Origin: an uncultured cyanobacterium
Lineage (GTDB): Bacteria; Cyanobacteriota; Cyanobacteriia; PCC-6307; Cyanobiaceae
Assembly (NCBI GenBank): GCA_903934745.1
Contig: CAIZOZ010000014.1
Location: 1-12,334 of the forward strand
Direction: 5' to 3'
DNA length: 12,334 nt
In this document: in pieces, positions 1 through 7,455 of the stretch
Numbering within the stretch: the stretch's first letter is position 1
How the letters are laid out: the number at the start of each line of letters is the position of its first letter
The notes under the pieces: generated by a model
Database searches by the model: none
What the model was told of the DNA's origin: nothing
The model's input: the letters and a program-made list of their open reading frames with translations, nothing else
Made by a program: the position numbers and the translations under genes

Positions 1-1512
1 GATGTAGGCCTTCAGCAGCGGATCGAGCACGGCGTAGTCGGGCAGGGAGTCGCTGTCGCGCTGATCGGGGCGCAGCTCGGCGCTGGGTGGTTTGTGGCGA
101 ATCGCTTCGCCGATCAGCTCCCCGCTGGCCGGTAATCCCAGGGCGGCGCGGCAGGGGGCCGCCGCTGGGCTGTCGATCCAGTCGCAGAGACCAAACACGG
201 TGGTTTTGTAGAGATCGCCGATCACGGCCAGCCCACCGTTCATGTCGCCGTAGAGGGTGCAGTAGCCCACGGCCAGCTCCGACTTGTTGCCGGTGGCGAG
301 CAGCAGCTGGCCCTGCTGGTTGGCCACGGCCATCAGCAGGGTGCCGCGGATGCGTGATTGCAGGTTCTCCGCCGTCAGCCCTCGAGGGGGGCCAGCCAGG
401 GGGCCGGAGAGGGCGTCGTCGAAGGCGGCCATCAGGTTGGCGATCGCCACGGTGTCGGTGGTCAGGCCGAGACGGCTGGCCAGGGCCCTGGCATCGCTGA
501 GGGAGCCGGCCGAGCTCCAGGGAGAGGGCATCAGCAGGGCGCTGACCCGCTCGGCCCCAAGCGCGGCGGTGGCGATCAGGACCACCAGGGCCGAGTCAAT
601 GCCGCCACTGAGCCCCAGCAGGGCGCTGCTGAAGCCGCATTTGCGGGCGTAGTCGCGCACCCCCAGTACCAGGCAGCGCAACAGTTGTTCCTCGGCTGAG
701 GGTGGGCTGGGGGGCAGCGACCCCGCCGGCCTTGGGTCCGCATCCCAGAAGCCCAGTTGCTCCTCGGAGCAGGCCAGTTGGCAGATGGGGCTGCCGCTGG
801 GGTCGACGACGAAACTGGCCCCGTCGAAGACCAGATCGTCGTTGCCGCCCACCTGGTTGACGTAGACCACCGGGCAGCCCAGCCGCAGTGCGGCCCGCGC
901 CGCCAGTTGATGCCGCAGGTTGAGCTTGCCCTGGCCGAAGGGGGAGGCCGAGAGGTTCAGCAGCAGATCGAGGTTCTGGTTCAGCAGTGCGCCGATCGGA
1001 TCGGCCCCCGCCAGTCGCTGAGCCTGCAACGCCTCCTCCACCCAGAGGTCTTCGCAGATGCTCAGCCCCAGTCGCCAGCGGCGGCCACGGCGCTCCAGTT
1101 CGAGCACGGCCGTCTGGTCTCCCGGCAGGAAGTAGCGGCGTTCATCGAAGACGTCGTAGCTGGGCAGCAGTTGTTTGCGCGCCACGACCCGCCAGCGGCC
1201 CCCTTCCACCAGGGCCAGGGCGTTGTACAGGCTTGGACTGCCAGCGGCGGCGATCGGCTCCGCCATCCCGATCAGCACGGCCAGATCACCCGGCAGGCAG
1301 GCGGCCAGACGGTCCAGTTCCAACTGTTGACGCTCCAGCAGTACCGGCCGCAGCAGCAGGTCCCGCGGCGGATAGCCCCAGAGCGACAGTTCGGGGGTGA
1401 GCAGCAGATCGGCCCCTGCCGCGGCCGCCTCCAGGCCGGCCTGCTCGATCAGGCGGCCGTTGCCCTCCAGATCTCCCACCAGGGGATTGAGCTGGGCCAG
1501 GGCGAGACGCAT
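1..1512 (-). CDS. nadE: Glutamine-dependent NAD+ synthase, 3' end cut by window edge
   Basis: Last step of NAD+ synthesis: ATP-dependent amidation of nicotinic acid adenine dinucleotide with ammonia taken from glutamine, in the cytoplasm. My reading of the minus strand from ATG at 1512 gives 504 codons without a stop to the window edge. Residues 1-260 form a nitrilase-type glutaminase with the expected triad: E41 (TPELSLWG), K113 (ARKQLLPSYD) and C153 (SICEDLW). Residues 275-504 form the synthetase domain with the ATP pyrophosphatase loop SGGIDS at 302-307 and the family motifs ATGNKSE (406-412) and YGDMNGG (421-427). Family members run to about 550-570 residues, so some 50-60 C-terminal residues lie outside the window. 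The start codon overlaps the nadD stop as TGATG, which suggests translational coupling. I see no disruption. Confidence 0.96.
   Translation of the reverse strand, partial: MRLALAQLNPLVGDLEGNGRLIEQAGLEAAAAGADLLLTPELSLWGYPPRDLLLRPVLLERQQLELDRLAACLPGDLAVLIGMAEPIAAAGSPSLYNALALVEGGRWRVVARKQLLPSYDVFDERRYFLPGDQTAVLELERRGRRWRLGLSICEDLWVEEALQAQRLAGADPIGALLNQNLDLLLNLSASPFGQGKLNLRHQLAARAALRLGCPVVYVNQVGGNDDLVFDGASFVVDPSGSPICQLACSEEQLGFWDADPRPAGSLPPSPPSAEEQLLRCLVLGVRDYARKCGFSSALLGLSGGIDSALVVLIATAALGAERVSALLMPSPWSSAGSLSDARALASRLGLTTDTVAIANLMAAFDDALSGPLAGPPRGLTAENLQSRIRGTLLMAVANQQGQLLLATGNKSELAVGYCTLYGDMNGGLAVIGDLYKTTVFGLCDWIDSPAAAPCRAALGLPASGELIGEAIRHKPPSAELRPDQRDSDSLPDYAVLDPLLKAYI
440..447. repeat. HIP1 octamer GCGATCGC
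   Basis: Perfect copy of the palindrome that is over-represented in many cyanobacterial genomes; within nadE. Confidence 0.8.
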
Positions 1513-2093
1513 CAGGGCTGGGGGAGTCCGTAGGGATTGTGCTGCAGCAGCACCGGCCAGAGCTCGGGGGGCACCTCGCTGCGTTCGGGTCGCTCGCGGA
1601 TGCTGGAGCTGGCGCTGGCCGCGATCGTGAGCGGCAGCAGCTCCACGCTGGCGCCCAGGTCCCGCAGTGCCGCCAGGGTGGCTTCGCTCAGGGGCCAGCC
1701 CTGGCGGGGGGCGATCGCCAGCACGCAGCTGGCCAGCACTTGGCTGGCATTTTTCCAGCGGGGGATCTGGGCCGCCAGATCACTGCCCACCACGAACACC
1801 AGGGGCTGTCCGGGCCAGCGCCGATGGGCCCGCCCCAGGGTTTCAATCGTCCAGGGGCTGCTGAGCTCCTGCTCCAGGCTCAGCCGGGGATCCTCGATCG
1901 CGTCCACCAGCGCCTTCAACAGGGCGATGCGCACCGTCAGGGGTGCCGTGTGCTGCTTGAGCGGGTTGTCGCTGGCCCAGGTGACCACCTGGGAATAGAG
2001 GGTCAGCAGCCCTTCCAGCAGGGCTCGAGGGCCGTGGGTCGGGGGGTCGGCACTGGTGCCGAACAGGGCGATGGCGGCTGGGTTGCGGTTCAA
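1512..2093 (-). CDS. nadD: Nicotinate-nucleotide adenylyltransferase, TTG start
   Basis: Transfers AMP from ATP to nicotinate mononucleotide, giving the dinucleotide that NadE amidates next. About 193 residues from TTG at 2093, typical for the family. Seen: the N-terminal nucleotide-binding motif GTSADPPTHGP (12-22), VVGSDLA (102-108), and a C-terminal SSSIR (162-166) in the place of the family's SSTxIR. The in-frame ATG at 2171 would add 26 Pro/Gly/Trp-rich residues read from the GTPase tail, so I prefer TTG, which starts 7 nt after the GTPase stop. No clear Shine-Dalgarno is visible. Odd: the motif normally written (H/T)xGH reads T-H-G-P here, so the second His is Pro22 (codon CCT; His would be CAT). 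The identification also rests on gene order with nadE. Confidence 0.85.
   Translation of the reverse strand: MNRNPAAIALFGTSADPPTHGPRALLEGLLTLYSQVVTWASDNPLKQHTAPLTVRIALLKALVDAIEDPRLSLEQELSSPWTIETLGRAHRRWPGQPLVFVVGSDLAAQIPRWKNASQVLASCVLAIAPRQGWPLSEATLAALRDLGASVELLPLTIAASASSSIRERPERSEVPPELWPVLLQHNPYGLPQP
1711..1718. repeat. HIP1 octamer GCGATCGC
   Basis: Perfect copy, within nadD. Confidence 0.8.
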
Positions 2094-2100
2094 GGGCGGC

Positions 2101-3465
2101 TCAGGGCAGCAGGCCGGGGCCCAGGGAGCCGGGCCCCAGGGGCCCTGACCCCAAGGGGCCGTTGGTCCCACCTGGCTGCATCAGCGGCCGCCACTCGCCC
2201 AGCCAGCGCCGTGTTTCCGGATCCTGCTCGGCCAGGCGGCGCAGCAAGGCCCCCGGTTGACCGGCCGCCAGCGTGCTGCGCAGTAGCTCGGCCGCCGCCA
2301 GCCGGCCGGTGCGACGGGTGGTGGCCACCGCCAGGGCCGCCTGGGCCAGGGCCACCGGCGCCGCCGGCGCCAGGCTGAGGCCACCGCTGAACGGAGCGGC
2401 CAGCAGCAGCAGCTGGCGCAGGCCGCTCAGCAGGGCCTGCAGTCCCAGTTGGGCTCCCCCGAGCAGGGCGTTGTGGCCGGAAAGTCGTCCCAGCAGCTGG
2501 CGGGCGCTGCTGCGGGTCATCGGTAGGCCGTAGAGCTGGCAGAGCTGCAGCACCAGGGCGCTGTCGCAGGCGATGCCGCCGGCCAGATCGAGCAGCAGCA
2601 GCGGGTTGGCGGCCACGCCGGTGGCCTTGAGCGCCGCAAAGCGGCCGATCAGGCTCTGGGCCTGGCGGCGGCCCTGGCGCAGGCGCTGTTGATGCAGGCC
2701 CTGGCTGAAGCGATCGGCGGCCCGCAGCGCATTGAGCGCCAGCAGGCGCTCGCCGTGCTGGTTCAGCGCCGCCGTCAGTTGCTCTTGAAGGGGCTCAATG
2801 CGGGCTGCTTCGAGGCGGCTGCGCACGCGGCCGTCGGCCAGCAGTTCGGCCCGTCGCGGTGCCGCTGCCACGGCGATCGGTTCGAGATGGCGAGCTGCCG
2901 GCGGCAGGCGCCGGCGGATGCTCGCCGCCAGGGCTGCGAGCTCGGCAGCGGGCCAGCAGTCGCAGCGATTGAGCACCAGCAACAGCGGTTTGCCGCTGGC
3001 CAGCAGGATCTCCAGGGCTTCGAGTTCGCCCTGGGTGAGATCGCTGTCGATCACCAGCAGCACCAGATCGGCGCCGAGCGCCACCCGGCTGGCCAGGCGG
3101 GCGCGGGCCGCGGCGGCGATTTCATCGATGCCGGGGGTGTCGACCAGATCGACGGAGCTCAGGCCCCGGATCGGCTGCGGCCAGGCACGCTCCTGCTGGC
3201 GTCGGGTGCAGCCGTGGGCCACATCGGTGGCGAAATGCGCTTCACCCAGCAGGGCATTGAGCAGGCTCGACTTGCCCACCCCAACGCGGCCGAAGACCGC
3301 CACCCGCAGCCGTTGCTGCTCCAGGCGCTGCAGCTGGCGGTCAAGGCCCTGGAGTTCCGGCCCCAGCAGGCTGCTTTCGCGGGGGCTGAGCTGCAGCTCA
3401 CGGCGCCAGCGGCGCAGTAGCAGCCGGCAGCGTTCGGGGATGGCCGGCGCGGTGACGTTGCTCAT
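2101..3465 (-). CDS. Era-like GTPase with DUF697-like hydrophobic tail
   Basis: A 454-residue GTP-binding protein. After an N-terminal helical stretch with LDRQLQRLEQQ (41-51) come G1 GRVGVGKS (59-66), G3 DTPG (109-112) and G4 NRCD (166-169, for the usual NKxD); T87 in HGCT is a candidate G2 threonine. The second half (about 285-410) is hydrophobic and begins NPLLLLDLAGG, resembling the DUF697 domain that follows such GTPases in cyanobacteria. Membrane association is therefore likely but inferred. The last 25 residues are a Gly/Pro/Leu tail (GPLGSGPLGPGSLGPG). ATG at 3465 is chosen because it forms an ATGA overlap with the upstream CNNM-like gene; an ATG at 3504 would overlap it by 43 nt. The cellular role is unknown. 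Its place between a membrane protein gene and NAD genes does not define one. Confidence 0.85.
   Translation of the reverse strand: MSNVTAPAIPERCRLLLRRWRRELQLSPRESSLLGPELQGLDRQLQRLEQQRLRVAVFGRVGVGKSSLLNALLGEAHFATDVAHGCTRRQQERAWPQPIRGLSSVDLVDTPGIDEIAAAARARLASRVALGADLVLLVIDSDLTQGELEALEILLASGKPLLLVLNRCDCWPAAELAALAASIRRRLPPAARHLEPIAVAAAPRRAELLADGRVRSRLEAARIEPLQEQLTAALNQHGERLLALNALRAADRFSQGLHQQRLRQGRRQAQSLIGRFAALKATGVAANPLLLLDLAGGIACDSALVLQLCQLYGLPMTRSSARQLLGRLSGHNALLGGAQLGLQALLSGLRQLLLLAAPFSGGLSLAPAAPVALAQAALAVATTRRTGRLAAAELLRSTLAAGQPGALLRRLAEQDPETRRWLGEWRPLMQPGGTNGPLGSGPLGPGSLGPGLLP
2131..2145. repeat. GC inverted repeat in the GTPase 3' end
   Basis: GGGCCCC and GGGGCCC flank a single base, giving 7-bp arms. 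The repeat lies in the codons of the Gly/Pro tail, about 40 nt ahead of the nadD start. It could form a strong hairpin in the operon mRNA and affect nadD translation, or simply reflect the repetitive Gly/Pro codons. Confidence 0.5.
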
Positions 3466-4478
3466 GGCGCCGGGGCTTCGCCCACCCCCAGCGGTTTGCG
3501 CCACCAGCCCGCCAGCACCGCCAGCACCGCTTCCGGGCCGACCACGCCGACAAAGCCGCCGAACTCATCCACCACCACCCGCACACCGGAACCATGGCGG
3601 CGGAAGCTGGTGAGCAGGCGGTCGGCGTGGATCATCTCCGGCACGAACTCCACCGGCTCGCACAGGGCGACGCCATCGGTGTGTCCTTCGCCCTGCAGCA
3701 GGGCCGTGAGCAGCCGTTCGCGGCTGGCGACCCCGAGCACCTCGTCCACCTCTTCGCCCAGCACCACCCACCAGGGAGCGTGGTTGCGCAGCAGGATGGC
3801 CCGCTGGCTCTCGAGGCTTTCGTTGCCATCGATCGTGGGTGCCGACACCCGCGGCACCATCAGATCGCGGGCGGTGAGATCGTTGAGCTGGAACACCTTG
3901 GCGATCATCGCCGCCTCATCCGCTTCGATCTGGCCCTTCTGGGAGCCCAGCCGCGCCAGCAGGCGGATCTCCTCTTCGTCGGTGCTGATTTCGTTTTCGG
4001 CGGTGATCGCCGGCATCAACTGCTCCAGCAGCAACACCAGGGGCAGCAGCAACTTCTGGAACAGCCCCACCGCCGGTGCGGTGGCCAGCGACACCGGCAA
4101 GGCCAGTTTGCTGCCGATCGCCTTGGGCAGGATCTCGCCCAGCAGGATCACCAGCACCGTGAGGCCGACCGAGAACAGCGGCAGGGCCGGACCCTCGATG
4201 CCCCGTTTGTTGAACACCTCGGCGGCGAAGCCACCCACCATCAGGCTGCCGAAAATGTTGAAGATGTTGTTGGCGATCACCAGCACCGCCAGGGTGCGGC
4301 CCAGCTTCTGGCGCAGTTGTTCCAGCCGCCTGGCCCCCCGCACCGGCCGCTCGCGACTGGCCAGTTCGTGCACCTTCACCGGGTTGACGGTGAGCAGGGC
4401 CGCCTCGATGCCGGAGCAGATGAAGGAGCCCGCCAGCATCAGGGCGACGACCATGGCCAGCAGCACGAAGTCGTTCAT
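3462..4478 (-). CDS. CNNM/CorB-type membrane protein (DUF21 plus CBS pair)
   Basis: A 338-residue integral membrane protein of the CNNM/CorB/HlyC-like family, whose members have been linked to Mg2+ efflux or sensing; the ion here is not shown. The DUF21 part (1-165) has hydrophobic segments near 4-31, 63-83, 100-121 and 126-152 and the family motifs ANNIFNIFGS (69-78) and GEILPKAIG (114-122). Then come EIRLLARLGSQKGQIE (170-185) and a CBS pair ending in VVVDEFGGFVGVVG (301-314). The C-terminal CorC_HlyC domain of longer relatives is absent; the protein stops soon after the second CBS domain. ATG at 4478 is preferred to ATG at 4580 because the first membrane segment starts directly after it, while the extra 34 residues are His/Pro-rich and unlike the family. 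It is the first gene of the operon. Confidence 0.9.
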   Translation of the reverse strand: MNDFVLLAMVVALMLAGSFICSGIEAALLTVNPVKVHELASRERPVRGARRLEQLRQKLGRTLAVLVIANNIFNIFGSLMVGGFAAEVFNKRGIEGPALPLFSVGLTVLVILLGEILPKAIGSKLALPVSLATAPAVGLFQKLLLPLVLLLEQLMPAITAENEISTDEEEIRLLARLGSQKGQIEADEAAMIAKVFQLNDLTARDLMVPRVSAPTIDGNESLESQRAILLRNHAPWWVVLGEEVDEVLGVASRERLLTALLQGEGHTDGVALCEPVEFVPEMIHADRLLTSFRRHGSGVRVVVDEFGGFVGVVGPEAVLAVLAGWWRKPLGVGEAPAP

Positions 4479-4621
4479 GGCTGCGGCCGGCGCTGGCGCC
4501 GGGTTGATTTCAGGGGTGAAAGACTGCCGATGAAGGTGATGGCTTGGAGGCTGATGCTGCCCATGATCCACCGCATTCAAGCGGCTGTGCCATCTTCGCG
4601 CTGTACATCCCCGTCTCAGAG
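4479..4621. promoter_or_regulatory. Divergent intergenic region, CNNM-like gene / pepP
   Basis: About 143 nt separate the two outward-facing genes, so promoters for both are expected here. The stretch is less GC-rich than the flanking genes, but I could not assign a convincing -35/-10 pair on either strand. No riboswitch-like structure was recognised. Confidence 0.35.
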
Positions 4622-5950
4622 ATGCCTGAGCCCTTGATCGATCCGCTGCTGCTGGCCGAACGGCGGGGGCGTTTCCTGCGCCAGCTCGGCGGGGCGGCAG
4701 CCGTGATCCCGGCGGCCCCGCTGGTGACCCATCACGCTGATGTGGAGCACGCCTTTCGCCAGAACAGCGACTTCTGGTATCTCACCGGCTTTGATGAACC
4801 CGGGGCTGTGGCCCTGTTTCTGCCACATCGCAGTGACAATCCCTTTGTGCTGTTCGTCGAGCCGAAGGACCCCGGCGCCGAGGTCTGGAATGGCTTCCGC
4901 TGGGGCTGTGAAGGAGCCGTTGCCGGCTTCGGCGCCGACCTGGCCCATCCCCGCAGCGAGCTGGCCGAGCGGCTCGGTGGCTATCTGGAGGGGGCCGAAG
5001 GCATCGCCTTCCGGGTGGGACGCCATCCGGAGGTGGAGCCGCTGGTTCTGAAGGCCTGGGCCCGTCAGTTGGATCGGGCGCCCCGCAGTGGCCATGCCGC
5101 CCTGGGCCTGGTGGCCCCCTGCCCGTTGCTGCATGAGCTGCGGCTGCGCAAGAGCCCCGAGGAGCTGCTGCGGCTGCGGGAGGCGGCCCGTATTTCCGCC
5201 GAAGCCCACGAGCTGGCCCGGCAGGTGGTGCGTCCCGGTCTGAACGAGCGTCAGATCCAGGCGGTGATCGAGCACCATTTCCTCGAACAGGGGGCCCGCG
5301 GGCCGGCCTACGGCTCGATCGTGGCCGGCGGTGATAACGCCTGCGTGCTGCATTACACCGCCAACAATGCGGCGCTGCGCCCGGGTGACCTGGTATTGAT
5401 CGATGCCGGCTGTTCGTTGGGCGACTACTACAACGGCGACATCACCCGCACCTTCCCGATCAACGGCCGCTTCAGCGGCGAGCAGCGGGCCCTCTATGAG
5501 CTGGTGCTGGCGGCCCAGGAGGCGGCGGTGGCCGCGGTGGCGCCCGGGCAGACCGCCGAAGGCGTGCATGACACGGCCGTGCGGGTGCTGGTGGCGGGCC
5601 TGCTGGAGCTCGGCCTGCTGGTGGGCACGGTCGATGGCGTGATCGAACAGGGGGCCTACCGCCATCTGTACATGCACCGCACCGGCCACTGGCTGGGCCT
5701 CGATGTGCACGATGTCGGCGCCTACCGGCTGGGGGAGCATCACGTTGAGCTTGAGCCCGGCATGGTGCTCACGGTGGAGCCTGGCCTTTATGTGAGCGAC
5801 CGCTTGGCGGTGCCGGAGGGCCAGCCGGCGATCGACGATCGCTGGAAAGGAATCGGCATCCGCATCGAAGACGACGTGGCCGTCAGCGAGCACGGCCACG
5901 AGAACCTCACGGCCGCCGCGCTCAAGGCACCGGTGGCGATGGAGCGCTGA
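4622..5950 (+). CDS. pepP: Xaa-Pro aminopeptidase (aminopeptidase P, M24B)
   Basis: A cytoplasmic dinuclear metallopeptidase that removes the N-terminal residue from peptides with proline in position 2. It has 442 residues, the usual length. Residues 1-170 form the N-terminal domain (DFWYLTGFDEPGAV at 50-63). The pita-bread catalytic domain carries the five metal ligands: D261 (LIDAG), D273 (NGDITR), H356 (HRTGHWLGLDVHD), E386 (TVEPG) and E416 (IRIEDD), plus the active-site His residues H244 (VLHY) and H363. ATG at 4622 is chosen because family-like sequence begins there; the upstream in-frame ATG at 4544 adds 26 unrelated residues and would run into the divergent promoter region. It stands alone, convergent with the HAD gene 45 nt downstream. 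Confidence 0.95.
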   Translation: MPEPLIDPLLLAERRGRFLRQLGGAAAVIPAAPLVTHHADVEHAFRQNSDFWYLTGFDEPGAVALFLPHRSDNPFVLFVEPKDPGAEVWNGFRWGCEGAVAGFGADLAHPRSELAERLGGYLEGAEGIAFRVGRHPEVEPLVLKAWARQLDRAPRSGHAALGLVAPCPLLHELRLRKSPEELLRLREAARISAEAHELARQVVRPGLNERQIQAVIEHHFLEQGARGPAYGSIVAGGDNACVLHYTANNAALRPGDLVLIDAGCSLGDYYNGDITRTFPINGRFSGEQRALYELVLAAQEAAVAAVAPGQTAEGVHDTAVRVLVAGLLELGLLVGTVDGVIEQGAYRHLYMHRTGHWLGLDVHDVGAYRLGEHHVELEPGMVLTVEPGLYVSDRLAVPEGQPAIDDRWKGIGIRIEDDVAVSEHGHENLTAAALKAPVAMER

Positions 5951-5999
5951 AGCACCGGTCTGCCTGGGTTGCCCAGCTGCCGCCGGTGGCTGGCTTCAG
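5947..5999. terminator. Possible bidirectional terminator between pepP and the HAD gene
   Basis: CTGAAGC (5947-5953) pairs with GCTTCAG (5993-5999), CACCGG (5953-5958) is complementary to CCGGTG (5983-5988), and an inner hairpin CTGGG-ttg-CCCAG fills 5964-5976. The structure spans both convergent stop codons. There is no T-run on either side, so intrinsic termination is uncertain. Confidence 0.4.
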
Positions 6000-6814
6000 C
6001 CCAGCAGGGCGGCCAGGGCCGCACCGGCCTGGTCGCTGCGCTCCAGAATCCGATCGGCACCGGCGGCCCGCAACTGCTGCTCGTAGGCGCGGCGGCGCTC
6101 CTCCTGACCCGGCTCCTGCAGATGCGGCGGCGCGACTGCCAGGCTGAGAAAGCGCTGGCCCGGAATCCGTTCGCGGGCCCGCAGCACGGTCTGCACATCG
6201 GCGACGGTGTCGCCCAGATAGGCCACCGGTGGCGCTGCCTGGCCCAGGCTGAGCTGGTCGGGGCTGAGCGCCGCGCCATTGGCGTCGCTGGCGGCCAGCA
6301 GCGCGGCGGCCAGCTGCAACAAGCCGCTGGGATCGGGTTTGTCGGGCGCATCGCCCATGGCGATGACGGCGGGATTCTGCAGGCCGAGGCGTTGCTCCAG
6401 CACAAAGCGCACCGAGGGCGGCTCGGCACCGCTCACGAAGCCCCAGAGGAAGCCGGCTGCGCTCAGATCGGCAAAAAACTCCGGCCCCACCAACAGCGGC
6501 TCCTGGCCGATGAAGCCGCGCCACAGGGCGGGATCGCCTTCGGGATCACCGCCGAAATAGTGAGCGCCGAAGGCGGCCACCAGGGTGTCAAAGGCCGGCA
6601 GACCGCCCGCCAGCCCGTGGCGCCGCAGCAGCTCCAGGGAGGCCTGCCAGTCGTTGTTCCAGCAGCCCTCGCTTTTGAGCGCGTCGATCTGGGCTGGTTC
6701 GGGCCGCCAGCCACTGAACTGATGCACGGTTTCGACGATCGCCCGCCGGTAGCTGGCCGCCACGTCGCGGATGACGCCGTCGATGTCGAACAGCAGGACG
6801 GCGCGCGCGGTCAG
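5996..6814 (-). CDS. HAD-superfamily hydrolase (subfamily IA), non-standard start
   Basis: A haloacid-dehalogenase-type phosphohydrolase of about 272 residues; the substrate is unknown. All four HAD motifs are present when read from CTG at 6814: motif I FDIDGVIRD with D10 and D12, motif II VSG with S128, motif III DKPDP with K159, and motif IV YLGDTVADV with D202. The helical cap lies between motifs I and II. It resembles the small cyanobacterial group catalogued as TIGR01548, from memory and not checked. Between the in-frame TAA at 6844-6842 and motif I there is no ATG, GTG or TTG. The first standard start, GTG at 6763, falls after motif I and would remove the nucleophile, so I place the start at CTG with low certainty. 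It is divergent from ycf65 and convergent with pepP. Confidence 0.82.
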   Translation of the reverse strand: MTARAVLLFDIDGVIRDVAASYRRAIVETVHQFSGWRPEPAQIDALKSEGCWNNDWQASLELLRRHGLAGGLPAFDTLVAAFGAHYFGGDPEGDPALWRGFIGQEPLLVGPEFFADLSAAGFLWGFVSGAEPPSVRFVLEQRLGLQNPAVIAMGDAPDKPDPSGLLQLAAALLAASDANGAALSPDQLSLGQAAPPVAYLGDTVADVQTVLRARERIPGQRFLSLAVAPPHLQEPGQEERRRAYEQQLRAAGADRILERSDQAGAALAALLG

Positions 6815-6877
6815 GGGAGGGGCGGCAGCTTGGCTGGTAAGTTACTTGTTTGCTTCCATACCTTGGGCAACGAGACC
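6815..6877. promoter_or_regulatory. Divergent intergenic region, HAD gene / ycf65
   Basis: A 63-nt spacer with an AT-richer core at about 6838-6862 in an otherwise very GC-rich stretch. Promoters for ycf65 (plus) and possibly the HAD gene (minus) should lie here. CATACC at 6857-6862 could serve as a weak -10 for ycf65, leaving a leader of only about 10 nt; no matching -35 at normal spacing was found. Confidence 0.35.
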
Positions 6878-7363
6878 ATGACAGCACCCGAGGGCGCCGT
6901 GGACGCGACCAGCATCCCGGCTGACGTGGTCGACGCTGCCGCCGTTCCTGCCACTCCCGCCACCACGGAAGGGCGTCCGGTGATGCGCGGCGGCAGCGCC
7001 GCCCTTGCCACCGCCACCATCGACGAGGACGGTGTTCCCTCCGGCTACACCCCCAAGGCCGATGAGGGTCGCTTCCTGCTGAAGATCCTCTGGCTCCCCG
7101 ACAACGTCGCTCTGGCGGTGGATCAGATCGTCGGTGGTGGCCCCAGCCCCCTCACTGCCTACTTCTTCTGGCCCCGGGAAGATGCCTGGGAAACCCTCAA
7201 AACCGAGCTCGAAGCCAAGAGCTGGATCACCGACAACGAGCGCGTTGAGATCCTCAACAAGGCCACGGAAGTGATCAACTACTGGCAGGAGGAAGGCCGC
7301 GGCAAGGCCCTTGAAGAAGCCAAGGCCAAGTTCCCCGACGTCACCTTCTGCGGTACCGCCTGA
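6878..7363 (+). CDS. ycf65: Ribosomal protein PSRP-3 / Ycf65
   Basis: A component of the small ribosomal subunit specific to cyanobacteria and plastids. It has 161 residues. The conserved Ycf65 domain (about 65-140) is easy to recognise: FLLKILWLPDNVALAVDQ (66-83), SPLTAYFFWPREDAWE (90-105), and the EVINYWQEEG ending at 140. It is preceded by an Ala/Pro/Thr-rich extension of about 60 residues that looks disordered; the domain alone could start from Met36. ATG at 6878 is chosen because nothing upstream in the same frame resembles the family; only a weak GAG precedes it as ribosome binding site. It is single, divergent from the HAD gene, and followed by a hairpin and a clear terminator. Confidence 0.95.
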   Translation: MTAPEGAVDATSIPADVVDAAAVPATPATTEGRPVMRGGSAALATATIDEDGVPSGYTPKADEGRFLLKILWLPDNVALAVDQIVGGGPSPLTAYFFWPREDAWETLKTELEAKSWITDNERVEILNKATEVINYWQEEGRGKALEEAKAKFPDVTFCGTA

Positions 7364-7396
7364 ATTGGCAGGTCGCCTGCAGCCTGGGCGGAGGTT

Positions 7397-7417
7397 CTGC
7401 GGAGTGTGGCTCCGCAG
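7397..7417 (+). terminator. Perfect hairpin downstream of ycf65
   Basis: CTGCGGAG (7397-7404) and CTCCGCAG (7410-7417) form a perfect 8-bp stem with loop TGTGG, 34 nt after the ycf65 stop. No T-run follows, so it is more likely a 3'-end stabilising or auxiliary structure ahead of the terminator at 7468. Confidence 0.45.
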
Positions 7418-7455
7418 GGCCTGGCAGGTGCATCAGGTTCAGGTCAGATCAGGGC

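Noticed and set aside
757..1533. 258-codon plus-strand frame over nadE
   Set aside because: Antisense shadow; the minus strand encodes a full NAD+ synthase domain pair with catalytic residues.
2093..2171. ATG at 2171 as the nadD start
   Set aside because: The added residues are a frame-shifted reading of the GTPase Gly/Pro repeat (Trp/Pro/Gly) and overlap that gene by 71 nt.
4616..5899. 427-codon minus-strand frame opposite pepP
   Set aside because: Long only because of high GC; His/Gln-rich without motifs, whereas pepP has all metal ligands.
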